Assembly: GCA_947632715.1 (NCBI GenBank)
Contig: CANRQF010000006.1
Coordinates: forward strand, 1-40,173
Direction: 5' to 3'
DNA from: an uncultured Bacilli bacterium
GTDB lineage: Bacteria > Bacillota_I > Bacilli_A > RF39 > UBA660
DNA: 40,173 nt
A program made the position numbers and the translations under genes. A model generated the notes under the pieces. It made no database searches, was not told where the DNA came from, and saw nothing but the letters and a program-made list of their open reading frames with translations. Positions 1 through 7,945 of this stretch are shown in pieces. Each line of letters begins with the position of its first letter. Position 1 is the first letter of the stretch.

Positions 1-168
1 TTGAAATAGATGATAGGAAAACAAGAAAAAAAGAAGAAAACTTTATTGTGTCATTTGACCAAGAAAACGTGGTTTAGCCATATAGCAGTAGAAGTACCAG
101 GTGAAGAAACAGAAAATGTTTGGTTAGAACCTGTATCTGATGAAGAATATAATAATTTAGATAATTAG
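1..168 (+). pseudogene. Broken 3' end of an unrecognised gene
   Basis: The window opens inside a coding-like stretch. One frame (from base 3) reads a charged sequence ending ...SFDQENVV and stops at 75-77. Another frame (frame 1) then carries a plausible continuation, AVEVPGEETENVWLEPVSDE, to a TAG at 166-168. The two pieces join into one sensible acidic C-terminus only if a frameshift lies near 70-80. A short ATG-started ORF (10-168) exists in the second frame, but its first half is low-complexity lysine and is probably not real. The family is not recognised. This is either a decayed gene or a sequencing indel. Confidence 0.4.
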
Positions 169-178
169 AAAAATTAAA

Positions 179-209
179 AAACAAACTGTTTGTGATGGTT
201 TGTTTTTTT
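179..209 (+). terminator. Intrinsic terminator
   Basis: An 8-bp stem (AAACAAAC / GTTTGTTT) with an 11-nt loop is followed directly by a run of T. It sits just after the broken gene that ends at 168. Confidence 0.7.
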
Positions 210-245
210 ATGTCTAAAAATTTATTTTAAATAATAAAAAGGTTA

Positions 246-692
246 TTGCGAAACAATTGCTCAAACTATATAATAAAGTTATCAAGAAGGTTAAAAATAC
301 AAGAAAGTAATACTATTTTATATGAAACAGAAGATGGAAAAATAAATATAGATGTAATTTTAAGAGATGAAACAATCTGGCTTACTCAAAAAAGTATGGC
401 TGAATTATTTGATTGTTTTAAAGGCAATATAGGATTACATTTAAAAAATATATTTTTAGATAAAGAATTGGACAAAAATGCAACTACCGAGATTTTCTCG
501 GTAGTTCAAAAAGAAGGCAATCGTGATGTAAAAAGAAATGTAGAATTCTATAATTTGGATGCTATAATTGCAGTAGGTTACCGAGTAAATTATATTTAAA
601 AGAAAATAAAAAATAGATTTGACAAAATACTAGCCCACTACAGGGAAGAAGGAAATTCATTACAAAAACTATCTCTAGGAGATATTGTTTAA
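246..692 (+). pseudogene. RhuM-family (virulence RhuM/antirepressor-like) gene, truncated
   Basis: The translation contains the N-terminal RhuM-family domain: an ILYETEDGKI start, the TIWLTQKSMAELF helix, the HLKNIF segment, then a strand pair and FYNLDAIIAVGYRVN. Intact RhuM proteins are about 320-340 residues. This one stops at a TAA (597-599) right after the conserved GYRVN. The same frame continues past that stop for 30 codons (IKNRFDKILAHYREEG...LGDIV) to a TAA at 690-692. That tail is not the normal RhuM continuation, so it is probably an unrelated gene end fused by deletion. No good start codon or ribosome binding site is seen; the TTG at 246 is nominal. RhuM proteins are common cargo of phage and mobile islands, and their exact function is unclear. 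It is read here as a mobile-element remnant. Confidence 0.75.
482..506 (+). repeat. Perfect palindrome inside the RhuM remnant
   Basis: Two perfect 11-bp arms (AACTACCGAGA / TCTCGGTAGTT) flank a 3-nt loop. The codons spell ATTEIFSVV. No T-run follows, and it lies mid-gene, so it is not an ordinary terminator. Matching palindromes occur at the comparable place in the Bro pseudogene (3422-3436) and in dinD (8144-8173). Confidence 0.9.
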
Positions 693-780
693 AATTAAAC
701 TAAGTAAATCTAGTAAACCTTTAGTATGTTTAAAAAATATTGTTAACATGTTATAGTTCTTTTTGAAAGGAGAAAGAAAT

Positions 781-1287
781 ATGAATCAAGAAAAAATTGG
801 CAAATTTATTTCTGAGCAAAGAAAAATAAAAGAGTTAACCCAAGAAGAATTAGCAGAAAAATTAGGTATTACTAAAAATGCTGTTAGTAAATGGGAACGA
901 GGATTATGTTTAATGGATATGTCTTTACTAAAACCACTTAGTGAAATATTAGGAGTAAGTATAAACGAAATACTTCTAGGAGAAAAAATACAAGAAAAAG
1001 ATATAGAAAAAAAGAGTGAAGAAAATATCATTAAATTAACAGAACTAATTAATTTAAAAACTATGAAATATGGTATTATTGGTATGGCTTTGTTTTCTAT
1101 AATTTTAATGTTAATTTCATTTTCTAAAAATAAGCCTGCATCATCTATTGTTAGTTTATTGTGTGCTTATAATTCTATAACATTTTTAAGCCGTTATAAA
1201 ATAAGAAGAGATAAAACAGATTTAATTACTGGCACAATGTTTTTTATAGCTGTTCTATGTAATACTATTGCCTTTATTTTATCCTAA
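781..1287 (+). CDS. XRE-family regulator with membrane C-terminus
   Basis: This 168-residue protein has an N-terminal XRE/Cro HTH (residues about 5-60, with LTQEELAEKLGITKNAVSKW) and two or three hydrophobic segments (about 98-116, 122-138, 148-168). It is therefore a DNA-binding domain tethered to the membrane. The ATG at 781 is chosen over an upstream in-frame TTG (763) because GAAAGGAG lies 5-8 nt before it. The first 11 residues (MNQEKIGKFI-) are almost the same as those of the XRE gene at 35998, while the membrane parts differ. Nearby, 1288-1390 holds only a short coding-like remnant. The target and signal are unknown. By analogy with other one-component membrane regulators it may sense an envelope state (inference). 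Confidence 0.85.
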   Translation: MNQEKIGKFISEQRKIKELTQEELAEKLGITKNAVSKWERGLCLMDMSLLKPLSEILGVSINEILLGEKIQEKDIEKKSEENIIKLTELINLKTMKYGIIGMALFSIILMLISFSKNKPASSIVSLLCAYNSITFLSRYKIRRDKTDLITGTMFFIAVLCNTIAFILS

Positions 1288-1391
1288 TAACATACTTTTT
1301 AGAAAGAATCGAAGAAATAATATGGCTAATGAAAGTAAAAAAGATTACTTGAAAAAAGTTTAATAAAACTATATTTTGAATTCAATTTATC

Positions 1392-1429
1392 GAGCAGATC
1401 TTAAATGATTTGCACTTTTTTATTTTTTT
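1392..1429 (+). terminator. Intrinsic terminator
   Basis: A 7-bp GCAGATC / GATTTGC stem (one G-T pair), closed outside by a G-C pair at 1392/1415, has a 6-nt loop and a long T-rich tract. It insulates the ABC operon from upstream transcription. Confidence 0.7.
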
Positions 1430-1440
1430 AAATATATACA

Positions 1441-1480
1441 TTGACAACTGTGTATAATCTGTATATAATGTATATATACA
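1441..1480 (+). promoter_or_regulatory. Promoter with overlapping palindromic operator of the GntR/ABC operon
   Basis: A TTGACA -35 (1441-1446) lies 17 nt from a TATAAT -10 (1464-1469). A perfect inverted repeat, TGTATATA (1460-1467), 5-nt spacer, TATATACA (1473-1480), covers the -10 and the probable start site. GntR/YtrA-type regulators bind such AT-rich palindromes and usually repress their own operon. The regulator gene begins 14 nt downstream, so autorepression is the simplest reading. Confidence 0.85.
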
Positions 1481-1493
1481 AAAGAGGTGAACT

Positions 1494-1871
1494 ATGGAAA
1501 TAATAATTAGTAATTCTAATGGGGTTCCAATTTATGAACAAATTAAAGAACAAATCAAAGTTAAAATAGTTTCTAATGAATTAAAAGAAAATGAATTATT
1601 ACCTTCCATAAGAACTTTAGCAAAAGATCTTCGTTGTAGTGTTATAACAACCAAAAATGCTTATGAAGAATTAGTAAAAGAAGGTTATATAAAAAATATT
1701 CCATCCAAAGGGTTTTATGTTGCTAAAATAAATAAAGATATTGCTTTAGAAGAACAATTAAATAAGATAGAAGAACTTATGGATAAAGCAGTTAGTATTG
1801 CCAAAATGAATAATATAAATAAGAAAATGCTAAGTGAAATGTTAAATATATTGTATGAGGAGGATAAATAA
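1494..1871 (+). CDS. GntR-family regulator, YtrA-like
   Basis: This 125-residue protein has a GntR winged-helix domain (about residues 8-75: PIYEQIKEQIK, LPSIRTLAKDL, VITTKNAYEEL, GFYVA). A short C-terminal helical tail of about 45 residues follows, in place of a ligand-binding domain. That is the YtrA architecture, which typically controls an adjacent ABC exporter. The ATG at 1494 follows AGAGGTGA at good spacing. The next gene starts 2 nt after the stop, so it is the first gene of a three-gene operon with the ABC ATPase and permease. The inducer is unknown; related systems respond to cell-wall antibiotics or peptides (family knowledge). Confidence 0.92.
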   Translation: MEIIISNSNGVPIYEQIKEQIKVKIVSNELKENELLPSIRTLAKDLRCSVITTKNAYEELVKEGYIKNIPSKGFYVAKINKDIALEEQLNKIEELMDKAVSIAKMNNINKKMLSEMLNILYEEDK

Positions 1872-1873
1872 AA

Positions 1874-2731
1874 ATGGATAATGTTTTAGAAATTAAAAAT
1901 CTTTGTAAAAAATATGATAATTTTGAACTTAAAAATATATCATTTACTTTACCTAAAGGTATGATTATGGGGTTTATTGGTGAAAATGGTGCTGGCAAAA
2001 CGACAACCATAAAAGCTATATTAGATATTATTAAATCTTATAGTGGTGAAATTAAAATATTTGGTTTAGATAATCGTAAAAACGATAAAGAAATAAAAGA
2101 AGATATAGGAGTAGTTTTAGATGATATGTTTTTCCCTGAAATTCTTACTCCTAAAGATATAAATAATACAATGCAAGGTATTTATAAAAATTGGGATACT
2201 AAAATGTTTAATGATTATTTAAAAGAATTTTCATTATTACCTAATAAACAAATTAAAACTTTTTCTAAAGGTATGAGAAAAAAACTAGAAATTGCAACTT
2301 GTCTTTCTCATCACCCTAAGCTTTTAATATTAGATGAGCCAACATCGGGACTTGATCCAGTAGCTAGAGCAGAAATAATTCAAATATTTCAAAGCATACT
2401 AGAAAAAGATGATTGTTCTATTTTACTTTCTAGTCATATTACTGCTGATTTAGAACATATTGCTGATTATATAACTTTTATAAATAATGGTGAAATTGTT
2501 TTATCTAAAACTACAAATGAATTATTAGATAAATATGGAATAGTAAAATGTACAGAAAAAGAGTTTAAAGATATTGATAAAAAAGATTATATTAAGTATA
2601 AAAAATCAAAATATGAATATGAGGTATTAATTCCTGATAAAAAAGAATTTAAAACTAAATATAATATTTCTGTAATTGATAAAATAACTTTAGATGACCT
2701 TATGGTTTTAATGATTAAGGGGGAAGCATAA
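1874..2731 (+). CDS. ABC transporter ATP-binding protein
   Basis: This is a 285-residue nucleotide-binding subunit. Visible motifs are Walker A GENGAGKTT (36-44), an ABC signature-like FSKGMRKK (130-137, SKGM in place of the usual LSGGQ), Walker B LLILDEP (150-156), a D-loop SGLD and an H-loop His in LSSHIT. A C-terminal extension of about 75 residues follows. It belongs to the ABC-2 exporter class that partners YtrA-type regulators. The start lies 2 nt after the GntR stop. The stop shares its last base with the permease ATG, which implies translational coupling. Confidence 0.93.
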   Translation: MDNVLEIKNLCKKYDNFELKNISFTLPKGMIMGFIGENGAGKTTTIKAILDIIKSYSGEIKIFGLDNRKNDKEIKEDIGVVLDDMFFPEILTPKDINNTMQGIYKNWDTKMFNDYLKEFSLLPNKQIKTFSKGMRKKLEIATCLSHHPKLLILDEPTSGLDPVARAEIIQIFQSILEKDDCSILLSSHITADLEHIADYITFINNGEIVLSKTTNELLDKYGIVKCTEKEFKDIDKKDYIKYKKSKYEYEVLIPDKKEFKTKYNISVIDKITLDDLMVLMIKGEA

Positions 2732-3363
2732 TGATAGGATTTATTAAAAAAGATTTAGCTATGATTAAAAGTAATTTTAAATTACTGGGAGTATTAATTG
2801 TTGTATATGCTATAATGGGTTTAATGGAAAAAATGGATATTTCATTTATCTTACCATTTATGTGTGTAATGATAATGATTTCATCATTTAGTTATGATAA
2901 TTATAATAAATGGGATGCTTATTCTATTTCATTACCTAATGGAAGAAAAAATAGTGTAAAATCTAAATATGTAACTACAATATTAATGACACTTATTGTT
3001 TCTATTATTACAATTATTTTGTCTTTCATTATTTCGTATGTTAATACTAAAACTATTAACTATGAACAAATATTAGTAACAATGTTTGGTACAGTATTTG
3101 GAACATTATTAGTTTTAACAATTATGTATCCGATTATTTATAAGTTTGGTGTTGAAAAAGCAAGAATTGGTATTTTTTTACTAGTGTTTGGTATAGTTAT
3201 TGTTGGTAGTTTAATTGCAAATTTTTTAGATTTATCAAATGTTTTAAAATCATTAGCCTTTTTAGAAGATTATATAATAATAATTTTAATAGTAATTACT
3301 ATTATTATGGTTTATGTATCTTATAAAATATCAGAAAAAATATTTAGCAAAAAAGAATTTTAA
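2731..3363 (+). CDS. ABC-2 type transporter permease
   Basis: This is a 210-residue, very hydrophobic protein with about six membrane helices and no large extracytoplasmic loop. It resembles the short ABC-2 permeases paired with YtrA-like regulators. Its ATG overlaps the ATPase stop by one base and has AAGGGGGA upstream. The end is notable: the stop codon is followed immediately by the decayed Bro gene with no terminator between them, so the junction was probably made by an insertion or deletion. Substrate unknown. Confidence 0.85.
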   Translation: MIGFIKKDLAMIKSNFKLLGVLIVVYAIMGLMEKMDISFILPFMCVMIMISSFSYDNYNKWDAYSISLPNGRKNSVKSKYVTTILMTLIVSIITIILSFIISYVNTKTINYEQILVTMFGTVFGTLLVLTIMYPIIYKFGVEKARIGIFLLVFGIVIVGSLIANFLDLSNVLKSLAFLEDYIIIILIVITIIMVYVSYKISEKIFSKKEF

Positions 3364-4046
3364 GAAAAATACAAACTGGCGAAAGTTGAAACAACGATTA
3401 AGAGAAGAAGGAAATGAAACCGTGACAAATTGTCACACTTTGAAACTTAAAGCTCAAGATGGGAAATATCGTTTAACTGATGTTTGTGATATTGAAGGAA
3501 TGTTTAGAATAATCGAATCCATTCCAAGTAAAAATGCTGAGCCTATAAAGCAATGATTAGCAAAATTAGGTAGTGAAAGGATTGATGAAGTATTTGATCC
3601 CTCAATAGCAGTACAAAGATCAATTGATTTATATAGAGTAAAAGGTTATGAAGAAAGGTGGATTACTAAAAGAATACAAAGTATTCAAGATAGAAAAGAA
3701 CTTACAGATGTATGGAAAGAAAATGGTATTACTGAAAGTAAAGAATTTGCTATATTAACTAATGAAATATATAAAACATGGTCTGGAATGACTGCCAAAG
3801 AATATAAAGAATTTAAAGGGCTTCGCAAAGAGGCACTTCGTGATAATATGGATAATATAGAAAGATATAAGTGAAGAAGTAACAAAAAGATTAGCCAATA
3901 AAACAAAGCCTAAAGGATTAAAAGAAAATATTAAAATTGCTCATGCTAGTGGACAAGTTGCTAAAAATACAAGAGATGAAATTGAAAATCTACTTGGTGA
4001 ATCCGTTGTTACTAATCAAAATAAATTGAACTATCAATATATATGA
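3364..4046 (+). pseudogene. Bro-N/phage antirepressor gene, broken by a stop and a frameshift
   Basis: The conceptual protein runs from TNWRKLKQRLREEGNE through RLTDVCDIEGMFRIIES and AEPIKQ to a TGA at 3554-3556. Family members have Trp there (KLWLAKVG-type motif), so this is a TGG-to-TGA change. The frame stays open afterwards (LAKLGSERIDEVFDPS, YEERWITKRIQSIQDRKELT, FAILTNEIYKTW, FKGLRKEALRDNMDNIE) to about 3860. The frame then shifts to read SEEVTKRLANKTKPKGLKEN...GQVAKNTRDEIENLLG, ending at a TGA at 4044-4046. The usual Bro N-terminus before the WRKL segment is missing; the homology starts within a few codons of the permease stop. Decayed phage or mobile-element gene. Confidence 0.85.
3422..3436 (+). 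repeat. Perfect palindrome inside the Bro pseudogene
   Basis: GTGACAA, one central A, then TTGTCAC form 7-bp perfect arms. They are translated as VTNCH within ETVTNCHTLKL, just before the DGKYRLTDV strand/helix. This is the position comparable to the palindromes in the RhuM remnant and dinD. Confidence 0.85.
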
Positions 4047-4137
4047 AAAAGAAAAAATAGAAAATAAGAACAATCAGAATTAAAAAACTTTTAAAATTAT
4101 GATAAAATATTTATATATCAAATAATGAGGTGTGGAT

Positions 4138-4473
4138 ATGGAAAAAATATACAATAAATTAGTAAGGGATAAAATACCAGAAATAATAAAAGGTAATGGT
4201 GAAAATCCTATTATTAGAACTTTAAATGATAATGAATATAAAAAAGAATTAGAAAAAAAACTAAATGAGGAATATGAGGAAGTATTAAATGCTACAGGTA
4301 AAGATAGACTTGAAGAGTTAGCAGATATGGTTGAAGTAATTAAATATTTAGCAAAAATAGAAAATAGTTCTTTAAGTGAAATTATAAAACTTTCTGAAGC
4401 AAAAAGTATGAAAAGAGGAGCTTTTGATAAAAAAATATTTCTAGAAAAAGTAATAGATGAAGATAGAAAATAA
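4138..4473 (+). CDS. MazG-like nucleotide pyrophosphohydrolase (phosphoribosyl-ATP pyrophosphohydrolase-like)
   Basis: This 111-residue all-alpha protein begins YNKLVRDKIPEIIK, the hallmark of small MazG/HisE-related NTP pyrophosphohydrolases. Metal-binding acids are in place: E45-x-x-E48 and E60-x-x-D63 (EELADMVE). The family hydrolyses non-canonical or excess (d)NTPs to NMP and PPi as a house-cleaning step. The ATG at 4138 is preferred to a GTG at 4132 because GAGGTG (4127-4132) then sits 5 nt upstream. It appears to be a single-gene unit. Confidence 0.88.
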   Translation: MEKIYNKLVRDKIPEIIKGNGENPIIRTLNDNEYKKELEKKLNEEYEEVLNATGKDRLEELADMVEVIKYLAKIENSSLSEIIKLSEAKSMKRGAFDKKIFLEKVIDEDRK

Positions 4474-4474
4474 T

Positions 4475-4496
4475 GTGGCTTTAGTAAGTCACTTTT
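4475..4496 (+). terminator. Weak intrinsic terminator
   Basis: A six-base stem (GTGGCT / AGTCAC, one G-T pair) with a 6-nt loop precedes TTTT, right after the MazG-like gene. The T-run is short. Confidence 0.45.
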
Positions 4497-4673
4497 ATAT
4501 TATTATAATAATAGATTGAAAATATTTTTCTTTATTAATTAAATTTATATGTTAATATATTAATATATTAAGTAACATTTTATTAAATGCAACCATTTTT
4601 TTACAAAAAACAACCTAAAGATGGTAGTGTGCAACCAGTAGAAATTATAATATGTTAGTGAAAGGAGAAAAAT

Positions 4674-6248
4674 ATGAACAATCAATTTTCAGAAAATTTA
4701 AAAAGAATTAGAAAGGAACAAAATCTTTCACAAGAACAATTAGCATTTGAACTAGGAGTATCAAGACAAGCTATATCAAAATGGGAATCAGGAGTAGCTT
4801 ATCCTGAAATGGATAAAATCATTGCTTTATGTAATAAATTTGATTTAAATATAGATGATTTATTACATAAAGATATAAAAGAGATTAAAGGTGAAGAGGA
4901 AAGTAAAAAGAAATTAAACAAAACAATAGATGACTTTTTAAAATTTATAACTGATACAGTTAATTTATTTAGTAATATGAATTTTAAAAGTAAAATTAAA
5001 TGTTTAATTGAACAAGCAATTATTATCATTATATTTTTTGGTATCTTTTATGCAGTTGTTAATATTGGTCATATTGCATTGTTTGATTTACTAATAATTT
5101 TACCTAATAAAATTCAACTATTTATAAATCACTTTTTAACATATGTTTTAGCACTATTGTGTTTTATAGTATTATTCGTTATATTTATCCATATATTTAA
5201 AACTAGATATTTAGATTATTATGAAAAATTAAAAGAAAGTGTTAATAAAGAAAATATTAATATAGAAAAATCTAATGTTGAAGATAATATAGATAAGCAA
5301 GAAAAAATTGATAATAAAAATAAAATTTTATTTAGAAAAAATGAAAATAAAATAATAATTAGAGATCCTAAACATAGTGAATATAAATTTATAAATAGTT
5401 TATTTAAATTCATTATAACTATAATTAAATTTTTTGCTCTATGTTTAGCATTCTTTGTTTGTGGTATGTTAATATTATTATTTATTAGTTTTATATTATC
5501 ATTTTTAGTTTTTAAAACTGGTTTATTCTTTTGGGGATTACTTACTACCATTGTATCATCAATAGTAATTATTACGATAGTGTTATTAATAATATTAAAT
5601 TTTGTCTTTGATAGAAAAAATAACAAGAAAAAAATTATTTGGAGTTTTATAGTATCATTAGCTTTCTTTGGATGTGGGATTGGTCTTATATTAATTGGTA
5701 CTCTTAATTTTAATATTATGAATAATAATGAATCAATGTTAAAAACTGTAACATTTGAATATGATATGAATGAAGATACATTCTTTAATTTATATGATAG
5801 TTATATTGAATATGTTGAAACAGATATTGATAATATAAGAGTTGATTATAAAATTAATAAATATTGTGAATTATATAATGATGAGGATGAAAGATATAGC
5901 ACTGGGATTCAGGCTTGGACTTATTGTTCAAATCCACTTAAATTAATAAAAGAATTTATAAAAAATATAAATAATAAAAAGATAATTCCTATAGATAGTG
6001 AAGTAAAAGTTATTGTTTATGCTTCAAAAGATAATATAGAAAAATTAAAAAGTAATAGAGAAAAACATTTTAAAAATGAACAAACAAATATGAATCAAAT
6101 AATTTATTATCAACTTAAAATTGATGAATTGGAAAACAAACTTGCAAATTATGAAATTGAATTTTCTGAATATGAAGATAAAATTGCTGAACTTAATTTG
6201 CAAATACAAGAGTATAAAGAAATAATAGATTCTTATGAATGTGAGTAA
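4674..6248 (+). CDS. Large XRE-family membrane regulator with coiled-coil C-terminus
   Basis: This 524-residue protein has an XRE HTH at residues about 5-62 (LSQEQLAFELGVSRQAISKW). Membrane segments lie near 112-138, 152-175, 245-282, 285-312 and 322-345. A charged cytoplasmic-type loop (about 178-240) separates the first pair from the rest. Residues 350-455 form an extramembrane domain with an aspartate/tyrosine-rich start. A heptad-like coiled coil closes the protein (about 465-520: YYQLKIDELENKLANYEI region). The ATG follows AAAGGAG. It stands alone between the MazG-like gene and the MATE exporter. The HTH is typical of gut Firmicutes membrane-bound regulators; the C-terminal domain is not recognised. 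Signal and targets unknown. Confidence 0.85.
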   Translation: MNNQFSENLKRIRKEQNLSQEQLAFELGVSRQAISKWESGVAYPEMDKIIALCNKFDLNIDDLLHKDIKEIKGEEESKKKLNKTIDDFLKFITDTVNLFSNMNFKSKIKCLIEQAIIIIIFFGIFYAVVNIGHIALFDLLIILPNKIQLFINHFLTYVLALLCFIVLFVIFIHIFKTRYLDYYEKLKESVNKENINIEKSNVEDNIDKQEKIDNKNKILFRKNENKIIIRDPKHSEYKFINSLFKFIITIIKFFALCLAFFVCGMLILLFISFILSFLVFKTGLFFWGLLTTIVSSIVIITIVLLIILNFVFDRKNNKKKIIWSFIVSLAFFGCGIGLILIGTLNFNIMNNNESMLKTVTFEYDMNEDTFFNLYDSYIEYVETDIDNIRVDYKINKYCELYNDEDERYSTGIQAWTYCSNPLKLIKEFIKNINNKKIIPIDSEVKVIVYASKDNIEKLKSNREKHFKNEQTNMNQIIYYQLKIDELENKLANYEIEFSEYEDKIAELNLQIQEYKEIIDSYECE

Positions 6249-6340
6249 AAATATTACTTACATCAATCAAAAATTTGTGTTAAAATTGATTCAGTTAAGC
6301 AAAAAATTAAGTCAAATTTATCAATGAGTAGCTAAAATGC

Positions 6341-6370
6341 GTAAGTCCAATTGAAAAGGACTTACTATTT
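6341..6370 (+). terminator. Intrinsic terminator
   Basis: A perfect 8-bp stem GTAAGTCC / GGACTTAC with a 9-nt loop is followed by TATTTTT. It ends the 4674 transcription unit and lies just before the MATE gene's ribosome binding site. Confidence 0.75.
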
Positions 6371-6398
6371 TTATGCTTAAATTGAGGAGGAATTTTTT

Positions 6399-7799
6399 GT
6401 GAAAAAACTTGATTTAGAAAATGATAAAATACCTATGTTAATTAAAAATTTTGCTATACCCTGTGTTATTAGTATGATAGTAGCTGCTCTTTATAATATT
6501 GTTGATCAAATTTTTATAGGGTGGAGTAAAGCAGGGGCTTTTGGCAATGCTGCCACTAACATTGTTTATCCGTTTACAGTTATTGCTCTTGCATTTTCGT
6601 TATTAATTGGTGATGGTGCAGCAGCTTTATTTAATTTATCATTAGGAGCTAAAAATAAAAAACAAGCTAACAAATCGATTGGTAATGCCTTAATTCTTTT
6701 AGTATTTATTTCTATTGTTTTAACAATTATAGGAATAGTATTTCAAAGACAAATATTAAGCATTTTTGGTGGTAATCCTAAAGAAATAGAATGTTACAAT
6801 TATGCAAGAGAATATTTACAAGTTATATGTTATGGATTACCATTTTATATTATTGGTCAAGGTTTAAATGCATCCATAAGAAGTGATGGTAGTCCAAAAT
6901 ATGCTATGATTGCAACAGTTGTAGGAGCAGTATCTAACATAATTTTAGATCCTATATTTATATTTGTATTTAAAATGAGTGTAAAAGGAGCAGCGATAGC
7001 AACTATTATTGGTCAAATATTAACTTTCATTTTAAGTGTTATGTATTTTAAAAAATCAAAATCTTTTAAAATAACTAAAGAATCAATAAAATTAGATAGA
7101 AATATATGTAAAAAAATAATATCTTTAGGATTAGCATCTTTAATAACTCAACTTGCAATTGTTATTATTATTGCCGTAGCTAATAACTTAGTTGGTAAAT
7201 ATGGTTATGAGACAATAGCAAGTACAGGATTATCTTATGGAGTTGTAACTCCTCTAGCAGTAATTGGCATATGTATGAAAGTGTTTGGAATTATTGTATC
7301 TATAGTTATTGGTGTGTCATTGGGTGGAATGCCTATTATTGGATATAATATGGGAGCAAGAAATATTAGTAGAGTTAAAGAAACAATTAAGTATATTTTA
7401 ATAATAAATTTTATAATTGGTTGTATTGCATTTATTATATTTGAAATATTTCCAACGCTTATTATTAATATATTTGGAAAAGGTAACTCTTTTGAATATT
7501 TAGAGTATGCTAAATATTGTTTAAGAATATTTTTAGGTGGTATTATTTTAACTTGTATTATTAAATCTTTATCTATATTGTTACAATCCATGGGTTCTAG
7601 TTTCAAGTCAACCATTTTAGCATTATCAAGAGACGTTATATTTTTTGTACCAGCTATTATTATAATAGCTTCTGTAAGTCATAGTGTTGTAGCAATGTTA
7701 TGGAGTGCTATAATTGCTGATACGCTAGCTTTTATTTTAGGAATTGTTTTGCTAAAAATTGAATTAAATAAACAAAAATTAAAAGATTTTAAAGTGTAA
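6399..7799 (+). CDS. MATE-family efflux transporter
   Basis: This is a 466-residue polytopic protein, the normal MATE length, with about 12 helices in two related halves. Family features include the N-terminal KNFAIPCVISMIVAALYNIV helix, the IGDGAAALFNLSLGAKN motif early in the first half, and the PIIGYNMGARN counterpart in the second half. MATE proteins export drugs or metabolites using a Na+ or H+ gradient; the substrate cannot be told from sequence. Translation starts at GTG 6399, 8 nt after GAGGAGG. It is flanked by terminators on both sides, so it is monocistronic. Confidence 0.92.
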   Translation: MKKLDLENDKIPMLIKNFAIPCVISMIVAALYNIVDQIFIGWSKAGAFGNAATNIVYPFTVIALAFSLLIGDGAAALFNLSLGAKNKKQANKSIGNALILLVFISIVLTIIGIVFQRQILSIFGGNPKEIECYNYAREYLQVICYGLPFYIIGQGLNASIRSDGSPKYAMIATVVGAVSNIILDPIFIFVFKMSVKGAAIATIIGQILTFILSVMYFKKSKSFKITKESIKLDRNICKKIISLGLASLITQLAIVIIIAVANNLVGKYGYETIASTGLSYGVVTPLAVIGICMKVFGIIVSIVIGVSLGGMPIIGYNMGARNISRVKETIKYILIINFIIGCIAFIIFEIFPTLIINIFGKGNSFEYLEYAKYCLRIFLGGIILTCIIKSLSILLQSMGSSFKSTILALSRDVIFFVPAIIIIASVSHSVVAMLWSAIIADTLAFILGIVLLKIELNKQKLKDFKV

Positions 7800-7800
7800 A

Positions 7801-7833
7801 AAGGTAAATTTTAAAAAAGTTTATCTTTTTTTT
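7801..7833 (+). terminator. Intrinsic terminator
   Basis: Stem AAGGTAAA / TTTATCTT (one G-T pair) followed by a run of T, immediately after the MATE stop codon. Confidence 0.75.
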
Positions 7834-7842
7834 AAAAAACTA

Positions 7843-7872
7843 TTTACAATTAAAAGTTTTAAATAGTATAAT
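7843..7872 (+). promoter_or_regulatory. Promoter of dinD-like gene
   Basis: TTTACA (7843-7848) and TATAAT (7867-7872) are separated by 18 nt. Just downstream, at about 7882-7896, is a GATGATCAGATGAT segment (a direct repeat of GATGA around TCA) that could be an operator. No Gram-positive LexA box of the GAAC-N4-GTTC type is visible. Confidence 0.65.
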
Positions 7873-7945
7873 GCTTTTATTAGATGATCAGATGATATAA
7901 AAAAAGATAAAAACAGTTAATTAAAAGAAAAATCAGGAGGGGAAT

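Noticed and set aside
4550-4575. TTAATATAT direct repeats before the 4674 gene
   Set aside because: Simple AT-rich sequence, common in this genome; nothing marks it as a specific element.
5219-5626. 135-codon leftward ORF inside the 4674 gene
   Set aside because: Opposite-strand shadow of a well-supported gene; low-complexity Ile/Asn/Leu translation and no ribosome binding site.
7235-7615. 126-codon leftward ORF inside the MATE gene
   Set aside because: Antisense shadow of the transporter.
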